The position numbers and the translations under genes were made by a program. 64,000 nt of DNA from Thiospirochaeta perfilievii (GTDB lineage Bacteria; Spirochaetota; Spirochaetia; DSM-2461), in assembly GCF_008329945.1 (NCBI RefSeq), contig NZ_CP035807.1, forward strand, positions 2,852,001 through 2,916,000, in the 5' to 3' direction. Positions 19,829 to 27,485 of the stretch are shown piece by piece (position 1 is the stretch's first letter; each line of letters starts with the position of its first letter). The notes below the pieces were generated by a model. It made no database searches and was not told the DNA's origin. It saw only the letters and a list, made by a program, of their open reading frames with translations.

Positions 19829-20898
19829 AGAAACAATACGATTTATATAAGACTGAAATAGATAAGGCTATTCAGGGTGTAATTGATACAACCAGTTTTA
19901 TTAAAGGGCCTGCATTAACTGAATTTGAGAAGAATTTAGCTAAATATACAGGGATAAAACATGCTATTGGATGTGCTAGTGGTACAGATGCACTAGTTTT
20001 ACCATTAATGGCATGGGGAATAGGTGTTGGAGATGAAGTGATTGTTCCAGATTTTACCTTTATAGCTACAGCAGAAATGGTAAGTTTTGCAGGAGCTACT
20101 CCAGTTTTTGTAGATGTTGATCCAATAACATATAATATGTCACCAAAAGCATTTGAGAATGCAATTACAGATAAAACTAAAGCAGTAATTCCAGTATCAA
20201 TATTTGGACAAATGGCTGATTTAGATGAAATAATTGAAATTGCTCATAAGCATGGGATTAAAGTTATTGAAGATGGAGCACAATCCTTTGGAGCAGAAAG
20301 TAAAGGAAGAAAATCGTGTTCAATAGCAGATTGTTCAACAACAAGTTTTTTCCCAGCTAAACCCCTTGGTTGTTATGGTGATGGTGGAGCTGTTTTTACT
20401 AACAATGATGAACTAGCTAATAAAATGAGAATAATTTTAAATCATGGTCAAGTAAAAAGATATCATCATTCTGTTGTTGGATTTAATGGTAGATTAGATA
20501 CTATTCAAGCAGCAATATTAGATGTAAAACTTTCACATTTCGAAGATGAAATAGTCCTTAGGAACAAAGTAGCTAGTGAATATACTAAAAGACTAAAGGG
20601 TATAGTTGGAACACCAGAAGTTTTAGTAGAAAACAACTCCGTTTGGGCTCAGTATACTATAATGGTAGAGAAAAGGGATGAACTTGCTGATTATTTAAAA
20701 CAAAATGATATTCCTACATCAGTACATTATCCAATACCATTAAGCCAACAGGATGTATACAGAAATGAAGCTAAGGTTTCTAATCCTGTAACAGAAAAAA
20801 TATCAGCTAGAGTATTATCTTTACCAATGCATCCATTTTTAACAACAGAAGAAATTGATTTGGTATGTAATACTATAAAGGCATTTTATGGAAAATAA
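19810..20898 (+). CDS. wbpE: UDP-3-keto-GlcNAcA aminotransferase (DegT/DnrJ/EryC1)
   Basis: A 362-residue PLP enzyme. ASGTDALVLPLMAWGIGVGD lies near residues 56-75. GDEVIVPDFTFIATAE, EDGAQSFGA and the lysine in SFFPAKPLGCYGDGG, the Schiff-base site, follow. It transfers an amino group to C3 of the keto sugar made by WbpB. The ATG lies inside the wbpI coding end, an 19-bp overlap that implies coupled translation. Confidence 0.9.
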   Translation: MEFCDLKKQYDLYKTEIDKAIQGVIDTTSFIKGPALTEFEKNLAKYTGIKHAIGCASGTDALVLPLMAWGIGVGDEVIVPDFTFIATAEMVSFAGATPVFVDVDPITYNMSPKAFENAITDKTKAVIPVSIFGQMADLDEIIEIAHKHGIKVIEDGAQSFGAESKGRKSCSIADCSTTSFFPAKPLGCYGDGGAVFTNNDELANKMRIILNHGQVKRYHHSVVGFNGRLDTIQAAILDVKLSHFEDEIVLRNKVASEYTKRLKGIVGTPEVLVENNSVWAQYTIMVEKRDELADYLKQNDIPTSVHYPIPLSQQDVYRNEAKVSNPVTEKISARVLSLPMHPFLTTEEIDLVCNTIKAFYGK

Positions 20899-21451
20899 TT
20901 ATTTTGTACATGAATCTAGCTATGTTGATGAAGGTGCAGAAATAGGGGAAGGAACAAAAATATGGCATTTTAGCCATATTATGCCTAAAGCTATTATTGG
21001 AAAAAAATGCGCTATTGGACAAAATGTAAATATTGGTAGTAAAGCAGTTATTGGAAATGGAGTTAAAATACAAAATAATGTTTCTGTTTACGATGATGTT
21101 ATACTAGAAGATAATGTATTTTGTGGACCATCCTGTGTTTTTACTAATGTAATTAATCCTAGAGCCTTTGTAGAAAGAAAACATGAGTATAAGGAAACTA
21201 GAGTAAAAGAAGGAGCATCCATAGGAGCTAATGCCACTATAGTTTGTGGAGTAACCCTAGGTAAATATTCTTTAGTAGGAGCAGGTTCTACAGTTACTAA
21301 GGATGTTAAGGATTTCTCCATGGTATATGGAAATCCAGCAAGACATAAGGGCTGGGTATGCGCCTGTGGTGAGAAATTAGATGATAGTTTGGTTTGTAAG
21401 TGTGGATTTAAATATAAGTTTAATAAAGATGAACTAAGTTTTGTTGAATAA
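20888..21451 (+). CDS. wbpD: UDP-2-acetamido-3-amino-glucuronate N-acetyltransferase
   Basis: A 187-residue left-handed beta-helix acyltransferase with hexapeptide repeats from about residue 12 to 125 (IGEGTKIWHFSHI, IGKKCAIGQNVNIG, IGNGVKIQNNV, IGANATIVCG). The C-terminal 30 residues carry two CxCG-type cysteine pairs (VCACGEK, VCKCGFK), possibly zinc-binding. It acetylates the 3-amino group, completing UDP-GlcNAc(3NAc)A. It is the last intact gene of the operon; the second wbp set at 55-60 kb has no equivalent. Confidence 0.9.
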   Translation: MENNYFVHESSYVDEGAEIGEGTKIWHFSHIMPKAIIGKKCAIGQNVNIGSKAVIGNGVKIQNNVSVYDDVILEDNVFCGPSCVFTNVINPRAFVERKHEYKETRVKEGASIGANATIVCGVTLGKYSLVGAGSTVTKDVKDFSMVYGNPARHKGWVCACGEKLDDSLVCKCGFKYKFNKDELSFVE

Positions 21452-21489
21452 CTAGCTAAAGAATAGATTCTAAAGGTTATTATAATCTG

Positions 21490-21666
21490 TAGAATCTTTT
21501 CTTTAAATTCTTCGGGATTTTTAATATATATAAATTTTGTATTATACAATTGATAACTACCGTGAAAGGGATTGTAAGGGTGGCGAAGCCAAACAACGAC
21601 AGTTGTTCGAAGCGAAGCGTAGCCCTGAAAAGCCCGACCTTGCTCTGCAAGGATTCGCCCATATAA
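21490..21666 (+). repeat. structured repeat, copy 1 (130-bp core)
   Basis: After a shared lead-in (AGAATCTTTT...CTTCGGGATTTTTAATATAT) the core runs GATAACTACCGTGAAAGGGA ... GTTGTTCGAAGCGAAGCGTA ... CCCGACCTTGCTCTGCAAGG ... TTCGCCCATATA. It contains several small inverted repeats. Close copies lie at 23470-23597 and 31082-31237. It directly abuts a manC fragment. The strongly different base composition and hairpins suggest a small non-coding mobile repeat. Confidence 0.75.
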
Positions 21667-21671
21667 TAAAT

Positions 21672-21949
21672 TACAGGATGAAGCAAGTTCTAAAGGTAAA
21701 AAACTAAGTTTACAGTTACACCATAAAAGACAGGAACACTGGACAGTAGTTGAGGGATTAGCTAGGGTAACAGTTGATGATAAAGTAATGAATTTAAGTA
21801 GGAATGAAACAACCTATATTCCAGCAGGTGCAAAACATAGGTTGGAGAATTTGGGACAAGTACCACTTTGTATTATTGAAACACAGATTGGCTCCTACTT
21901 TGGAGAAGATGATATCGTCAGGTTCGATGATGACTGGAATAGAAATTAG
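21672..21949 (+). pseudogene. manC C-terminal cupin fragment, copy 1
   Basis: The frame reads LQDEASSKGKKLSLQLHHKR...HWTVVEGLARVTVDD...RNETTYIPAGAKHRLENLGQVPL...GSYFGEDDIVRFDDDWNRN and stops. This is the phosphomannose-isomerase-like cupin that ends mannose-1-phosphate guanylyltransferase. The nucleotidyltransferase part is absent and replaced by the structured repeat. It is nearly identical to the tail of the fragment at 23598-24308. Confidence 0.85.
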
Positions 21950-21953
21950 TATA

Positions 21954-21976
21954 GAAAGAGGCTTATGGTCTCTTTC
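21954..21976 (+). terminator. hairpin after manC fragment 1
   Basis: GAAAGAG (21954-21960) and CTCTTTC (21970-21976) pair around the loop GCTTATGGT, followed by a moderately T-rich stretch. The same hairpin with a longer stem follows the other manC fragment at 24309-24329. It could end transcription of the polysaccharide operon. Confidence 0.55.
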
Positions 21977-22097
21977 GTTGTTTATAATTGTTGCAAATTC
22001 ATTTCTTGTTATTTATACTTAACGTATGAGTAGTTTTATTTGATTTTTTTGTAGTATGGTTTGGATTTTTAATTAAATTTAAGCAATTTTCTACAAA

Positions 22098-22126
22098 TTG
22101 ATGCTATGTAGATAATAGGTTATTAT
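22098..22126 (+). promoter_or_regulatory. Rpn leader cassette promoter, copy 1
   Basis: TTGATG (22098-22103) and TATTAT (22121-22126) are 17 bp apart. They are followed by a leader ending TTTGGAGGGT just before the ATG at 22150. The cassette, with about 120 bp of upstream sequence (from about 21979), recurs before other Rpn-family genes and fragments. Confidence 0.65.
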
Positions 22127-22149
22127 TAAATTAGCCTTTGGAGGGTATT

Positions 22150-22287
22150 ATGAGAATTGCAAATCCTAGGAATGATGTAGCTTTTAAGAAGATATTTGGA
22201 GATGAGAATAAGTCAGAGATTTTAATATCCTTATTAAATTCCATTTTAGATTTTAAAGATAGCAATAGGATGATTAATGATTTCTAA
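22150..22287 (+). pseudogene. Rpn-family nuclease, N-terminal fragment
   Basis: The 45-codon frame MRIANPRNDVAFKKIFGDEN...LLNSILDFKDSN matches the first 38 residues of the intact Rpn protein at 25880, then diverges and stops. The rhuM gene begins inside its last codons (22277), so rhuM or its flank replaced the rest of the gene. Confidence 0.8.
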
Positions 22288-23305
22288 TACTATTCCGGAG
22301 AAATTTTCTAACTTTGTTTTATTTCAAACCAAAGATGGAAAGGTTAATATAGATGTTTATCTATATAATGAGACCCTGTGGTTAAGTCAGAAACTCATTG
22401 CAGAGTTATTTCAGAAAGACAGAACCGTAATATCTAAACATCTAAAAAAAATCTTTGCTGAAGGTGAATTGGATGAGAAAGTGGTATGTGCAAAATTTGC
22501 ACTAACCACTCGACATGGTGCCATCGATAGTAAAACCCAGGAAAAAGAGGTCATGTATTATAATCTTCGAGCCATAACTGCCGTAGGTTATCGGGTAAAT
22601 AGTCATCGTGCTATCGAATTTAGAAAATGGGCTACAGAAATTCTTCATGAATACATCATCAAAGGTTTTGCAATGGATGATGAACGGCTTAAGCAGATAA
22701 AACATTTTGGTAAGGATTATTTCGATGAGCTTTTAGAACGAATCCGAGAAATCCGTCTTAGTGAACGGAGACTTTATCAGAAAATAACCGATATCTATGC
22801 CCTTTCTGCGGATTATGATAAAAATGACGATACTACAAAGGATTTTTTTGCAACAGTTCAAAACAAAATGCATTGGGCTATACAGGGTAAAACTGCTGCT
22901 GAGATAATTTATTCAGAAGCTGATGCCCAAAAAATATACATGGGCTTAAAAAGCTGGAAGAATTCACCCAGTGGAAAAATCTTAAAATCAGATGTTGTCA
23001 TTGCCAAGAACTACCTTAATCAAGAGCATCTTAAAGAACTTGAAAGAATAGTTTCAGCCTATCTTGATCTTGCAGAAAACAGAGCCCGTCGGAATATCGT
23101 TACTAACATGAAAGATTGGGTACTGTTTCTAGATAAATTCCTAGCACTTTCAGATTATCCCATACTTTTGGATAAAGGGAAGGTATCTGCATTGGAAGCA
23201 AAAATAAAAGCAGAGGCAGAATACGATAAATTCAGGGTTATTCAAGACAGGCTATACATTTCAGATTTTGATGAAGAACTAATAAAACTAATTGAAAAAG
23301 AATAA
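22277..23305 (+). CDS. rhuM: RhuM family protein (virulence RhuM / toxin-antitoxin related)
   Basis: A 342-residue protein matching PF13310. It contains IDVYLYNETLWLSQKLIAEL, a winged-helix-like DNA-binding start (LFQKDRTVISKHLKKIF), YYNLRAITAVGYRVNSHRAIEFRKWAT and a C-terminal helical region ending YDKFRVIQDRLYISDFD. Length is normal. RhuM proteins are widespread in pathogenicity and accessory islands and have been linked to Fic/Doc-like modules; the biochemical role is not established. Its codon use looks less AT-biased than its neighbours, suggesting later arrival. It sits inside a truncated Rpn gene. Confidence 0.85.
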   Translation: MISNTIPEKFSNFVLFQTKDGKVNIDVYLYNETLWLSQKLIAELFQKDRTVISKHLKKIFAEGELDEKVVCAKFALTTRHGAIDSKTQEKEVMYYNLRAITAVGYRVNSHRAIEFRKWATEILHEYIIKGFAMDDERLKQIKHFGKDYFDELLERIREIRLSERRLYQKITDIYALSADYDKNDDTTKDFFATVQNKMHWAIQGKTAAEIIYSEADAQKIYMGLKSWKNSPSGKILKSDVVIAKNYLNQEHLKELERIVSAYLDLAENRARRNIVTNMKDWVLFLDKFLALSDYPILLDKGKVSALEAKIKAEAEYDKFRVIQDRLYISDFDEELIKLIEKE

Positions 23306-23337
23306 GAGTTAATTTTTTCAAAATTATTATTAAAAAA

Positions 23338-23434
23338 ACATTTAAGTGGTACCTTGATAAGCAAAAATGTGTTAATTAAGTTAGCTAGTGGATACTACCA
23401 AATATACGACCAAGAAATGTATGGGAATAGATAA
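23338..23434 (+). pseudogene. rfbB 3'-end fossil
   Basis: The nucleotides from TTTAAGTGGTACCTTGATAA to ATGTATGGGAATAGATAA match the last about 95 bp of rfbB (KWYLDNQDWVNE...YQAMYGNR). Translation gives KWYLDKQKCVN, a stop, and then in another frame LASGYYQIYDQEMYGNR. The fossil shows that a second copy of rfb DNA once lay here. Confidence 0.75.
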
Positions 23435-23469
23435 AAAAATTAACAAGGAATTTTTAAATCATAATAAAT

Positions 23470-23597
23470 TCTGTATTATACACTATATAACTACCGCGAA
23501 AGGGATTGTAAGGGTGCGAAGCAAACAACGACAGTTGTTCGAAGCGAAGCGTAGCCCTGAAAAGCCCGACCTTGCTCTGCAAGGATTCGCCCATATA
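23470..23597 (+). repeat. structured repeat, copy 2 (130-bp core)
   Basis: Nearly the same as 21541-21666, from ATAACTACCGCGAAAGGGAT through TTCGAAGCGAAGCG and CTTGCTCTGCAAGG to TTCGCCCATATA. Two single-base differences shorten the GGTGGCGAAGCC block. It directly precedes a manC fragment, with its last bases fused to the IDYAVMEKSS codons. Confidence 0.75.
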
Positions 23598-24308
23598 GAC
23601 TATGCTGTAATGGAGAAAAGTTCGATTGTTAAAGTAGTCCCAGCAGATATTGGTTGGTCAGATCTAGGATCCTTCGATTCAGTTTATACAGAGATGTATA
23701 ATCCAGCTAAAGAGAATGCTATATTAGGTAGTGTAGAGCCTATACTTGTAGATAGTACAGAGAATCTAATAATGTCCGATAGGAAAGTAGCACTTGTTGA
23801 TGTTTCCGATCTACTAGTTATTGACACCGAGGATGCTTTACTTATTTCTAAAAGGGGAAGTAGCCAAAAGGTTAAGGAAGTAGTTAGTACCCTTCAGAAA
23901 GAAAATTCAGTACTACTAGATTCACATATTACAGTTAAAAGACCTTGGTGGCAGGATGCATGGCCGAGCAGTAAGCTTCGCTTACGACCAGGCTCTTATA
24001 CAGTACTACAGGATGAAGTTAATTTTAAAGTTAAGAAACTAATGGTTACACCAGGTAAAAAACTAAGTTTACAGTTACACCATAAAAGACAGGAACACTG
24101 GACAGTAGTTGAGGGACTAGCTAGGGTAACAGTTGATGATAAAATAATGAATTTAAGTAGGAACGAAACAACCTACATTCCCGCAGGTGCAAAACATAGG
24201 TTAGAGAATTTGGGACAAGTACCACTTTGTATAATTGAAACCCAAATTGGTTCTTACTTTGGAGAAGATGATATAGTCAGGTTCGATGATGACTGGGGAA
24301 GAGAATAG
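23598..24308 (+). pseudogene. manC C-terminal half, copy 2 (with palindromic insert)
   Basis: From IDYAVMEKSSIVKVVP the frame continues through GWSDLGSFDSVY, the DVSDLLVIDTEDALLISKRG region and the complete cupin to FDDDWGRE. The first half of the guanylyltransferase, including the nucleotide-binding loop, is missing. Compared with 52263-53372, the region around TENLIM is shortened (the GVGGTIFTN block is lost), and 14 extra residues (WQDAWPSSKLRLRP) interrupt KRPWGSYTVLQD. The open frame continues upstream into the repeat only by chance. Confidence 0.85.
23949..23991 (+). repeat. ORF-compatible palindromic element, copy 1
   Basis: About 42 bp absent from the intact homologue. The core GCCGAGCAGTAAGC-TTC-GCTTACGACC has a 6-bp perfect stem (23971-23976 with 23980-23985). 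It adds 14 codons without breaking the frame. Related copies lie at 27801-27840 and 31213-31238. Confidence 0.75.
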
Positions 24309-24329
24309 AAAGAGGCTTATGGCCTCTTT
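24309..24329 (+). terminator. hairpin after manC fragment 2
   Basis: AAAGAGGC (24309-24316) pairs perfectly with GCCTCTTT (24322-24329) around TTATG, followed by TGTTGTTT. A good intrinsic terminator immediately after the manC stop. Confidence 0.65.
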
Positions 24330-24339
24330 TGTTGTTTAT

Positions 24340-24457
24340 AATCCTTGCTATGTAGATAATAGGTTATTGAAGTTTACTAATCCTAAGAATGATGTATTAT
24401 ACTTCTAAGGCATTTAATATTGCAAAACAATTTCTAGAGGACTTTTTAGAGGCTATA
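24340..24457 (+). pseudogene. chimeric Rpn leader and nuclease fossil
   Basis: The leader cassette (GCTATGTAGATAATAGGTTATT) is joined to AAGTTTACTAATCCTAAGAA, the start of an Rpn gene missing its ATG. It then runs into codons for YTSKAF of the 25880 type and NIAKQFLEDFLEA of the 28251 type. Three sources are stitched into about 110 bp, giving no usable protein. An imperfect AGAG/CTCT hairpin and T8 run (24448-24470) follow. Confidence 0.65.
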
Positions 24458-24484
24458 GTCTCTTTTTTTTGCCCGATTAAAATG

Positions 24485-24490
24485 TATAAT
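24485..24490 (+). promoter_or_regulatory. near-start -10 box for mntA (leaderless-type)
   Basis: TATAAT, preceded by TG, lies 6 nt before the ATG at 24497 and after a T-rich tract. No Shine-Dalgarno sequence exists between them. The arrangement recurs at 35638, 36525, 38929, 44226, 45669 and 47535. Confidence 0.6.
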
Positions 24491-24496
24491 ATCATT

Positions 24497-24778
24497 ATGA
24501 ATGAAATTGATTTGTTAAAACAGTATTATAATGAACATAAAAATGAATTCGGGATAAAAAAAATAGGTTTTTTTGGTTCTTTTGCCAGAGGTGATTATTC
24601 TAATTGTAGCGATATAGATATTGTTGTAGAATTAAGTAGTCCTAAAATGTATAACTTAGTTGCCATAAAGCAGGATTTAGAAGATGTTTATCATCGAAAT
24701 ATAGATATTATTAGAATTCGAGAACATATGAATCCGTTTCTCAAAAAAAGAATACAGGCAGAAGCAGTTTATGTATGA
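24497..24778 (+). CDS. mntA: MntA-type nucleotidyltransferase antitoxin
   Basis: The start at 24497 (MNEIDLLKQYYNEH) is chosen because the upstream frame is Rpn debris and a TATAAT lies 6 nt away. The 93-residue protein has the minimal nucleotidyltransferase motif GSFARGDYSNCSDID (GSx10DxD) at about residues 26-40 and a third acidic residue in NIDIIRI. In type VII modules MntA adds AMP to a tyrosine of HepT and so inactivates it. It overlaps hepT by 8 bp. Confidence 0.88.
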   Translation: MNEIDLLKQYYNEHKNEFGIKKIGFFGSFARGDYSNCSDIDIVVELSSPKMYNLVAIKQDLEDVYHRNIDIIRIREHMNPFLKKRIQAEAVYV

Positions 24779-25145
24779 TAAATTATTAGTCGTAGAAGTA
24801 ATAAATCAAATACTACAGGCGATATCAAGAATTGAATATCGGTTTAAACCTGTTACTAACCCAGATTATTTTTTAGCTGATGAAGCTGGTTTAGAAAAAC
24901 TGGATTCTATTTGTATGGCACTCATTGGTATTGGTGAGAGTTTAAAGAATATCGATAAAATATCTGAAAAGAAATTGTTTATTAATTATACAAATATCCC
25001 ATGGAAAAGAGTTATGGGTATGAGGGATATCATAAGCCACCACTATTTTGATATAGATGCAGAGACTGTATTTGATGTATGCAATTCAGAATTGAATAAG
25101 ATTAGGATTGAATTAGAAAAAATTAAAGAAGATTTACTAAGATGA
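24771..25145 (+). CDS. hepT: HepT-like ribonuclease toxin (DUF86)
   Basis: A 124-residue all-helical HEPN protein. The RNase motif RX4HXY is present as RDIISHHY at about residues 85-92; the Tyr is the site AMPylated by MntA in characterised pairs. The gene overlaps mntA. Its stop overlaps the ATG of an AAA-ATPase start (25142) in an ATGA arrangement. A type VII toxin-antitoxin module is the clear reading. Confidence 0.88.
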   Translation: MYDKLLVVEVINQILQAISRIEYRFKPVTNPDYFLADEAGLEKLDSICMALIGIGESLKNIDKISEKKLFINYTNIPWKRVMGMRDIISHHYFDIDAETVFDVCNSELNKIRIELEKIKEDLLR

Positions 25146-25703
25146 AAAAGCTACCAATTGGAATACAAACCTTTAGCAAAATTAGAGAAGATGATTATTA
25201 CTATGGGAAACAAACTTGTTTTTATGTTCCAAAAAAATATAGCCTCTAACCTTGAAAGTAACAGAAGTAGCAAAAAGTATAAAAGATGGTTCGATTTTGC
25301 AACAAAAACTAAGGATGATAATAATAATGTAAATGATTTTACAGAATTTACCAAGGACAAAGTTTTCTCAGAGGTAATTAAAAGACTAAGAAGGGATAAA
25401 CTAACAGATGATGATATAAAATATATAGAATCGGAAGAGGAACATATAAAACTAACCCAGGATTTCTATTTAAAACAAAAACTACAGCTTGATGAAAGGG
25501 AACAGGAAGGGATTTATATAGGAGTTGGAATAGGTGTTGATAAGGGAATTGGAATAGGAGTAAAAAAAGAGAAAGCTAAAAATAAAGCAGAAAAAAATAA
25601 AATGATAAAAAATATGGAATCTAAAGGATTGTCTGTAGAGGCCATAAGTGATTTAACAGGCTTATCTCTAGAAGAGATTAAAAATATTAAGGCTGATGAC
25701 TAG
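25142..25703 (+). pseudogene. chimera: AAA-ATPase N-terminus joined to nuclease C-terminus
   Basis: The first 20 or so codons, MKKLPIGIQTFSKIREDDYY, are the start of the AAA/PD-(D/E)XK genes at 36537 and 38941. At about 25204 the sequence switches to the 3' half of the 28251-type nuclease (KLVFMFQKNIASNLESNR ... EIKNIKADD), out of frame with the start. From 25204 to 25880 it is almost identical to 28798-29474. It is a recombination product; the open frame starting at 25158 is accidental in its first residues. Confidence 0.75.
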
Positions 25704-25828
25704 AATCTTTGTTTATAATTCTTGTAATTTCTTTTCTTAATATTTATACTTAACGTATGAGTAGTTTTATTTGATTTTTTTGTAGTATGGTTTGGATTTT
25801 TAACTAAATTTAAGCAATTTCCTACAAA

Positions 25829-25857
25829 TTGATGCTATATGAATAATAGGTTAATAT
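25829..25857 (+). promoter_or_regulatory. Rpn leader cassette promoter, copy 2
   Basis: TTGATG (25829-25834), a 17-bp spacer and TAATAT (25852-25857), then a leader with TTTGGAGGGTGT before the ATG at 25880. The 175 bp upstream of the ATG are near-identical to those before 29474. Confidence 0.65.
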
Positions 25858-25879
25858 TAAAGTAGCCTTTGGAGGGTGT

Positions 25880-26734
25880 ATGAAGTTTGCTAATCCTAAG
25901 AATGATGTAGCTTTTAAAAAGATATTTGGAGATGAAAATAAAACTGAGATTTTAATATCTTTATTAAATTCCATATTAGATTTTAAAGATGGAAAAGAAA
26001 TAGTATCTGTTAGTCTAGCTAATCCCTATCAGGTTCCAAAAATAGAAGAGTTAAAACAAACAATTTTAGATGTAAAAGCAGTAAACAGGGATGGAGAACA
26101 TTTTATAGTAGAAATGCAAAATAAGGATTTAGGGGATTTTGCTAAAAGAAGTTTGTACTATACCTCTAAGGCTTATGTTAGTCAGATTAATAGAGGGGAA
26201 GACTATATTAATTTGCAGAAGGTTTACTTTATCGGAATCCTTAATTTTAATATGTTCTCTGGGGATAATTATACCTCAAGACATTTAATTTTAAATAAAG
26301 AAACCTTTGTTCAAGAGATTGCAGATTTTGAGTTTGCATTTATAGAGCTAACTAAGTTTAATAAAGGATTAACTGAATGTACTTCTGTATTAGATAAATG
26401 GATCTATTTTATTAAGAATGCAGAAACCCTAGATATTGTTCCACCTGAATTTAAGGATAGTGTCATACTAGAAGCCTTTGAAATAGCAAAACAAAGCGCT
26501 TGGGATAAAAAAGAGTTAGAAGTTTACGATTATATAGCCCTAAAGGAAATGGACGAAAGAAACATGATTACTACGGCAGAAAAAAAAGGGCAACTAAAGG
26601 AAAGAGCTAAAAATATAGCAGAAAAATATAAAATGATAAATAATATGAAGTCTAAAGGATTAACTGTAGAGGAAATAAGTGATTATACAGGCATGTCTAT
26701 AGAAGATATTGAAACATTTGGACTAGATTTATAG
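25880..26734 (+). CDS. Rpn family recombination-promoting nuclease/putative transposase
   Basis: A 284-residue protein of the PF12784/TIGR01784 type, apparently complete. MKFANPKNDVAFKKIFGDEN at the N-terminus leads to the PD-(D/E)XK core with the Asp in ILDVKAVNRDGEHFIVEMQ and the E-x-Q that replaces E-x-K in this family. YFIGILNFNMF and the conserved KWIYFIKNAE block follow. The last 40 residues form a lysine-rich helix and an HTH-like tail (MKSKGLTVEEISDYTG). Rpn proteins cut DNA and raise recombination. It is the only uninterrupted copy of this subtype in the window. Confidence 0.88.
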   Translation: MKFANPKNDVAFKKIFGDENKTEILISLLNSILDFKDGKEIVSVSLANPYQVPKIEELKQTILDVKAVNRDGEHFIVEMQNKDLGDFAKRSLYYTSKAYVSQINRGEDYINLQKVYFIGILNFNMFSGDNYTSRHLILNKETFVQEIADFEFAFIELTKFNKGLTECTSVLDKWIYFIKNAETLDIVPPEFKDSVILEAFEIAKQSAWDKKELEVYDYIALKEMDERNMITTAEKKGQLKERAKNIAEKYKMINNMKSKGLTVEEISDYTGMSIEDIETFGLDL

Positions 26735-26822
26735 TTTTTTGGTAAATTATTATTTTTTATTAAGAATTATGGTGGGTATAGTTGCAAAGATAATTAATCC
26801 TCTTTAAAAAAATATACAAAAG

Positions 26823-26851
26823 TTGTAATTTGTTATTTAATGATATATAAT
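26823..26851 (+). promoter_or_regulatory. sigma-70-type promoter of a small TA operon
   Basis: TTGTAA (26823-26828), 17-bp spacer, TATAAT (26846-26851). It is followed 20 nt later by the ATG at 26871 with AAAGGAG in front. Confidence 0.65.
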
Positions 26852-26870
26852 ATGTATAAAGGAGACTATT

Positions 26871-27041
26871 ATGGCTACAAAATCTTTTACGAGAACAATT
26901 GTAATTAGCGAATCAAAAGCTATTGATAAATTAAGCAGAACTAATAAGTCTCGGATAGATAAAATTCTTAGTAATAATAAAGAAATAATAACTAAAAAGA
27001 TAAAACCTTCAACCGTTACTTCTATTCTTAATAATTTTTGA
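26871..27041 (+). CDS. small putative antitoxin (partner of GNAT toxin)
   Basis: A 56-codon frame, MATKSFTRTIVISESKAIDK...IIKKI-like tail ending SILNNF, with a clear promoter and a Shine-Dalgarno sequence (AAAGGAG). Its stop overlaps the ATG of the following GNAT-type gene (TGATG). Short basic antitoxins with this layout precede GNAT toxins, but I do not recognise the family by sequence, so the function rests on context. Confidence 0.6.
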   Translation: MATKSFTRTIVISESKAIDKLSRTNKSRIDKILSNNKEIITKKIKPSTVTSILNNF

Positions 27042-27456
27042 TGAAAATAGATAGAAATTTTTCTCTATTACCTCTAAAAAATTATTAGAGGATTTTTCTA
27101 TAGATGAAATATCAAAACAATTTGATATAGATAGTCAAAAAATTCTATATAAAAATAGTTATGAAATATTGATAAATAACCAATCAATAGAATCTTATAG
27201 CAAAGATACAATATCTTTAAAGAAAATAAAAGAAAATGCAGAATTTAGAATAAAACAATATTTATCAACTTTTTCATGCAAAAAGAATAATGATGTTGAA
27301 AATTTTTTACATAATATAAGCATAACCTTCCAAAAGAAAAATAAAACAAGAACTTATCTTATTGTTTCAGATGACAATTCTTCAATTATGGCATATTTTT
27401 CACTGGCAATCAAACCAGTTTTCATAAAAAATGGATCTATATCAAATACAAAATGA
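27041..27456 (+). pseudogene. GNAT-type toxin, frameshifted and 3'-truncated
   Basis: The ATG at 27041 gives MKIDRNF. One T added to the T5 run at 27058-27062 joins it to SITSKKLLEDFSIDEISKQF and on to VENFLHNISITFQKKNKTRTYLIV...IMAYFSLAIKPVF, typical of the first two thirds of GNAT acetyltransferase toxins. The acetyl-CoA pyrophosphate loop that should follow is missing. The frame ends in SISNTK just before a truncated Rpn gene, so the 3' end was lost by recombination and the copy is probably inactive. Confidence 0.65.
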
Positions 27457-27485
27457 TTATAAAACAAGAAGAAAATAGATGACTT

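Noticed and set aside
23949-23991. Palindromic insert as a transcription terminator
   Set aside because: It sits within an open coding frame, lacks a T-tract and recurs at another in-frame coding site.
23388-24308. A 306-residue open frame that could pass for one protein
   Set aside because: Its first 70 residues come from the rfbB fossil and the structured repeat; only the manC part is real coding sequence.
25158-25703. A 181-residue open frame with an ATG
   Set aside because: The first 15 residues are an out-of-frame reading of the AAA start; the rest is the C-terminal half of the 28251-type nuclease without its core.
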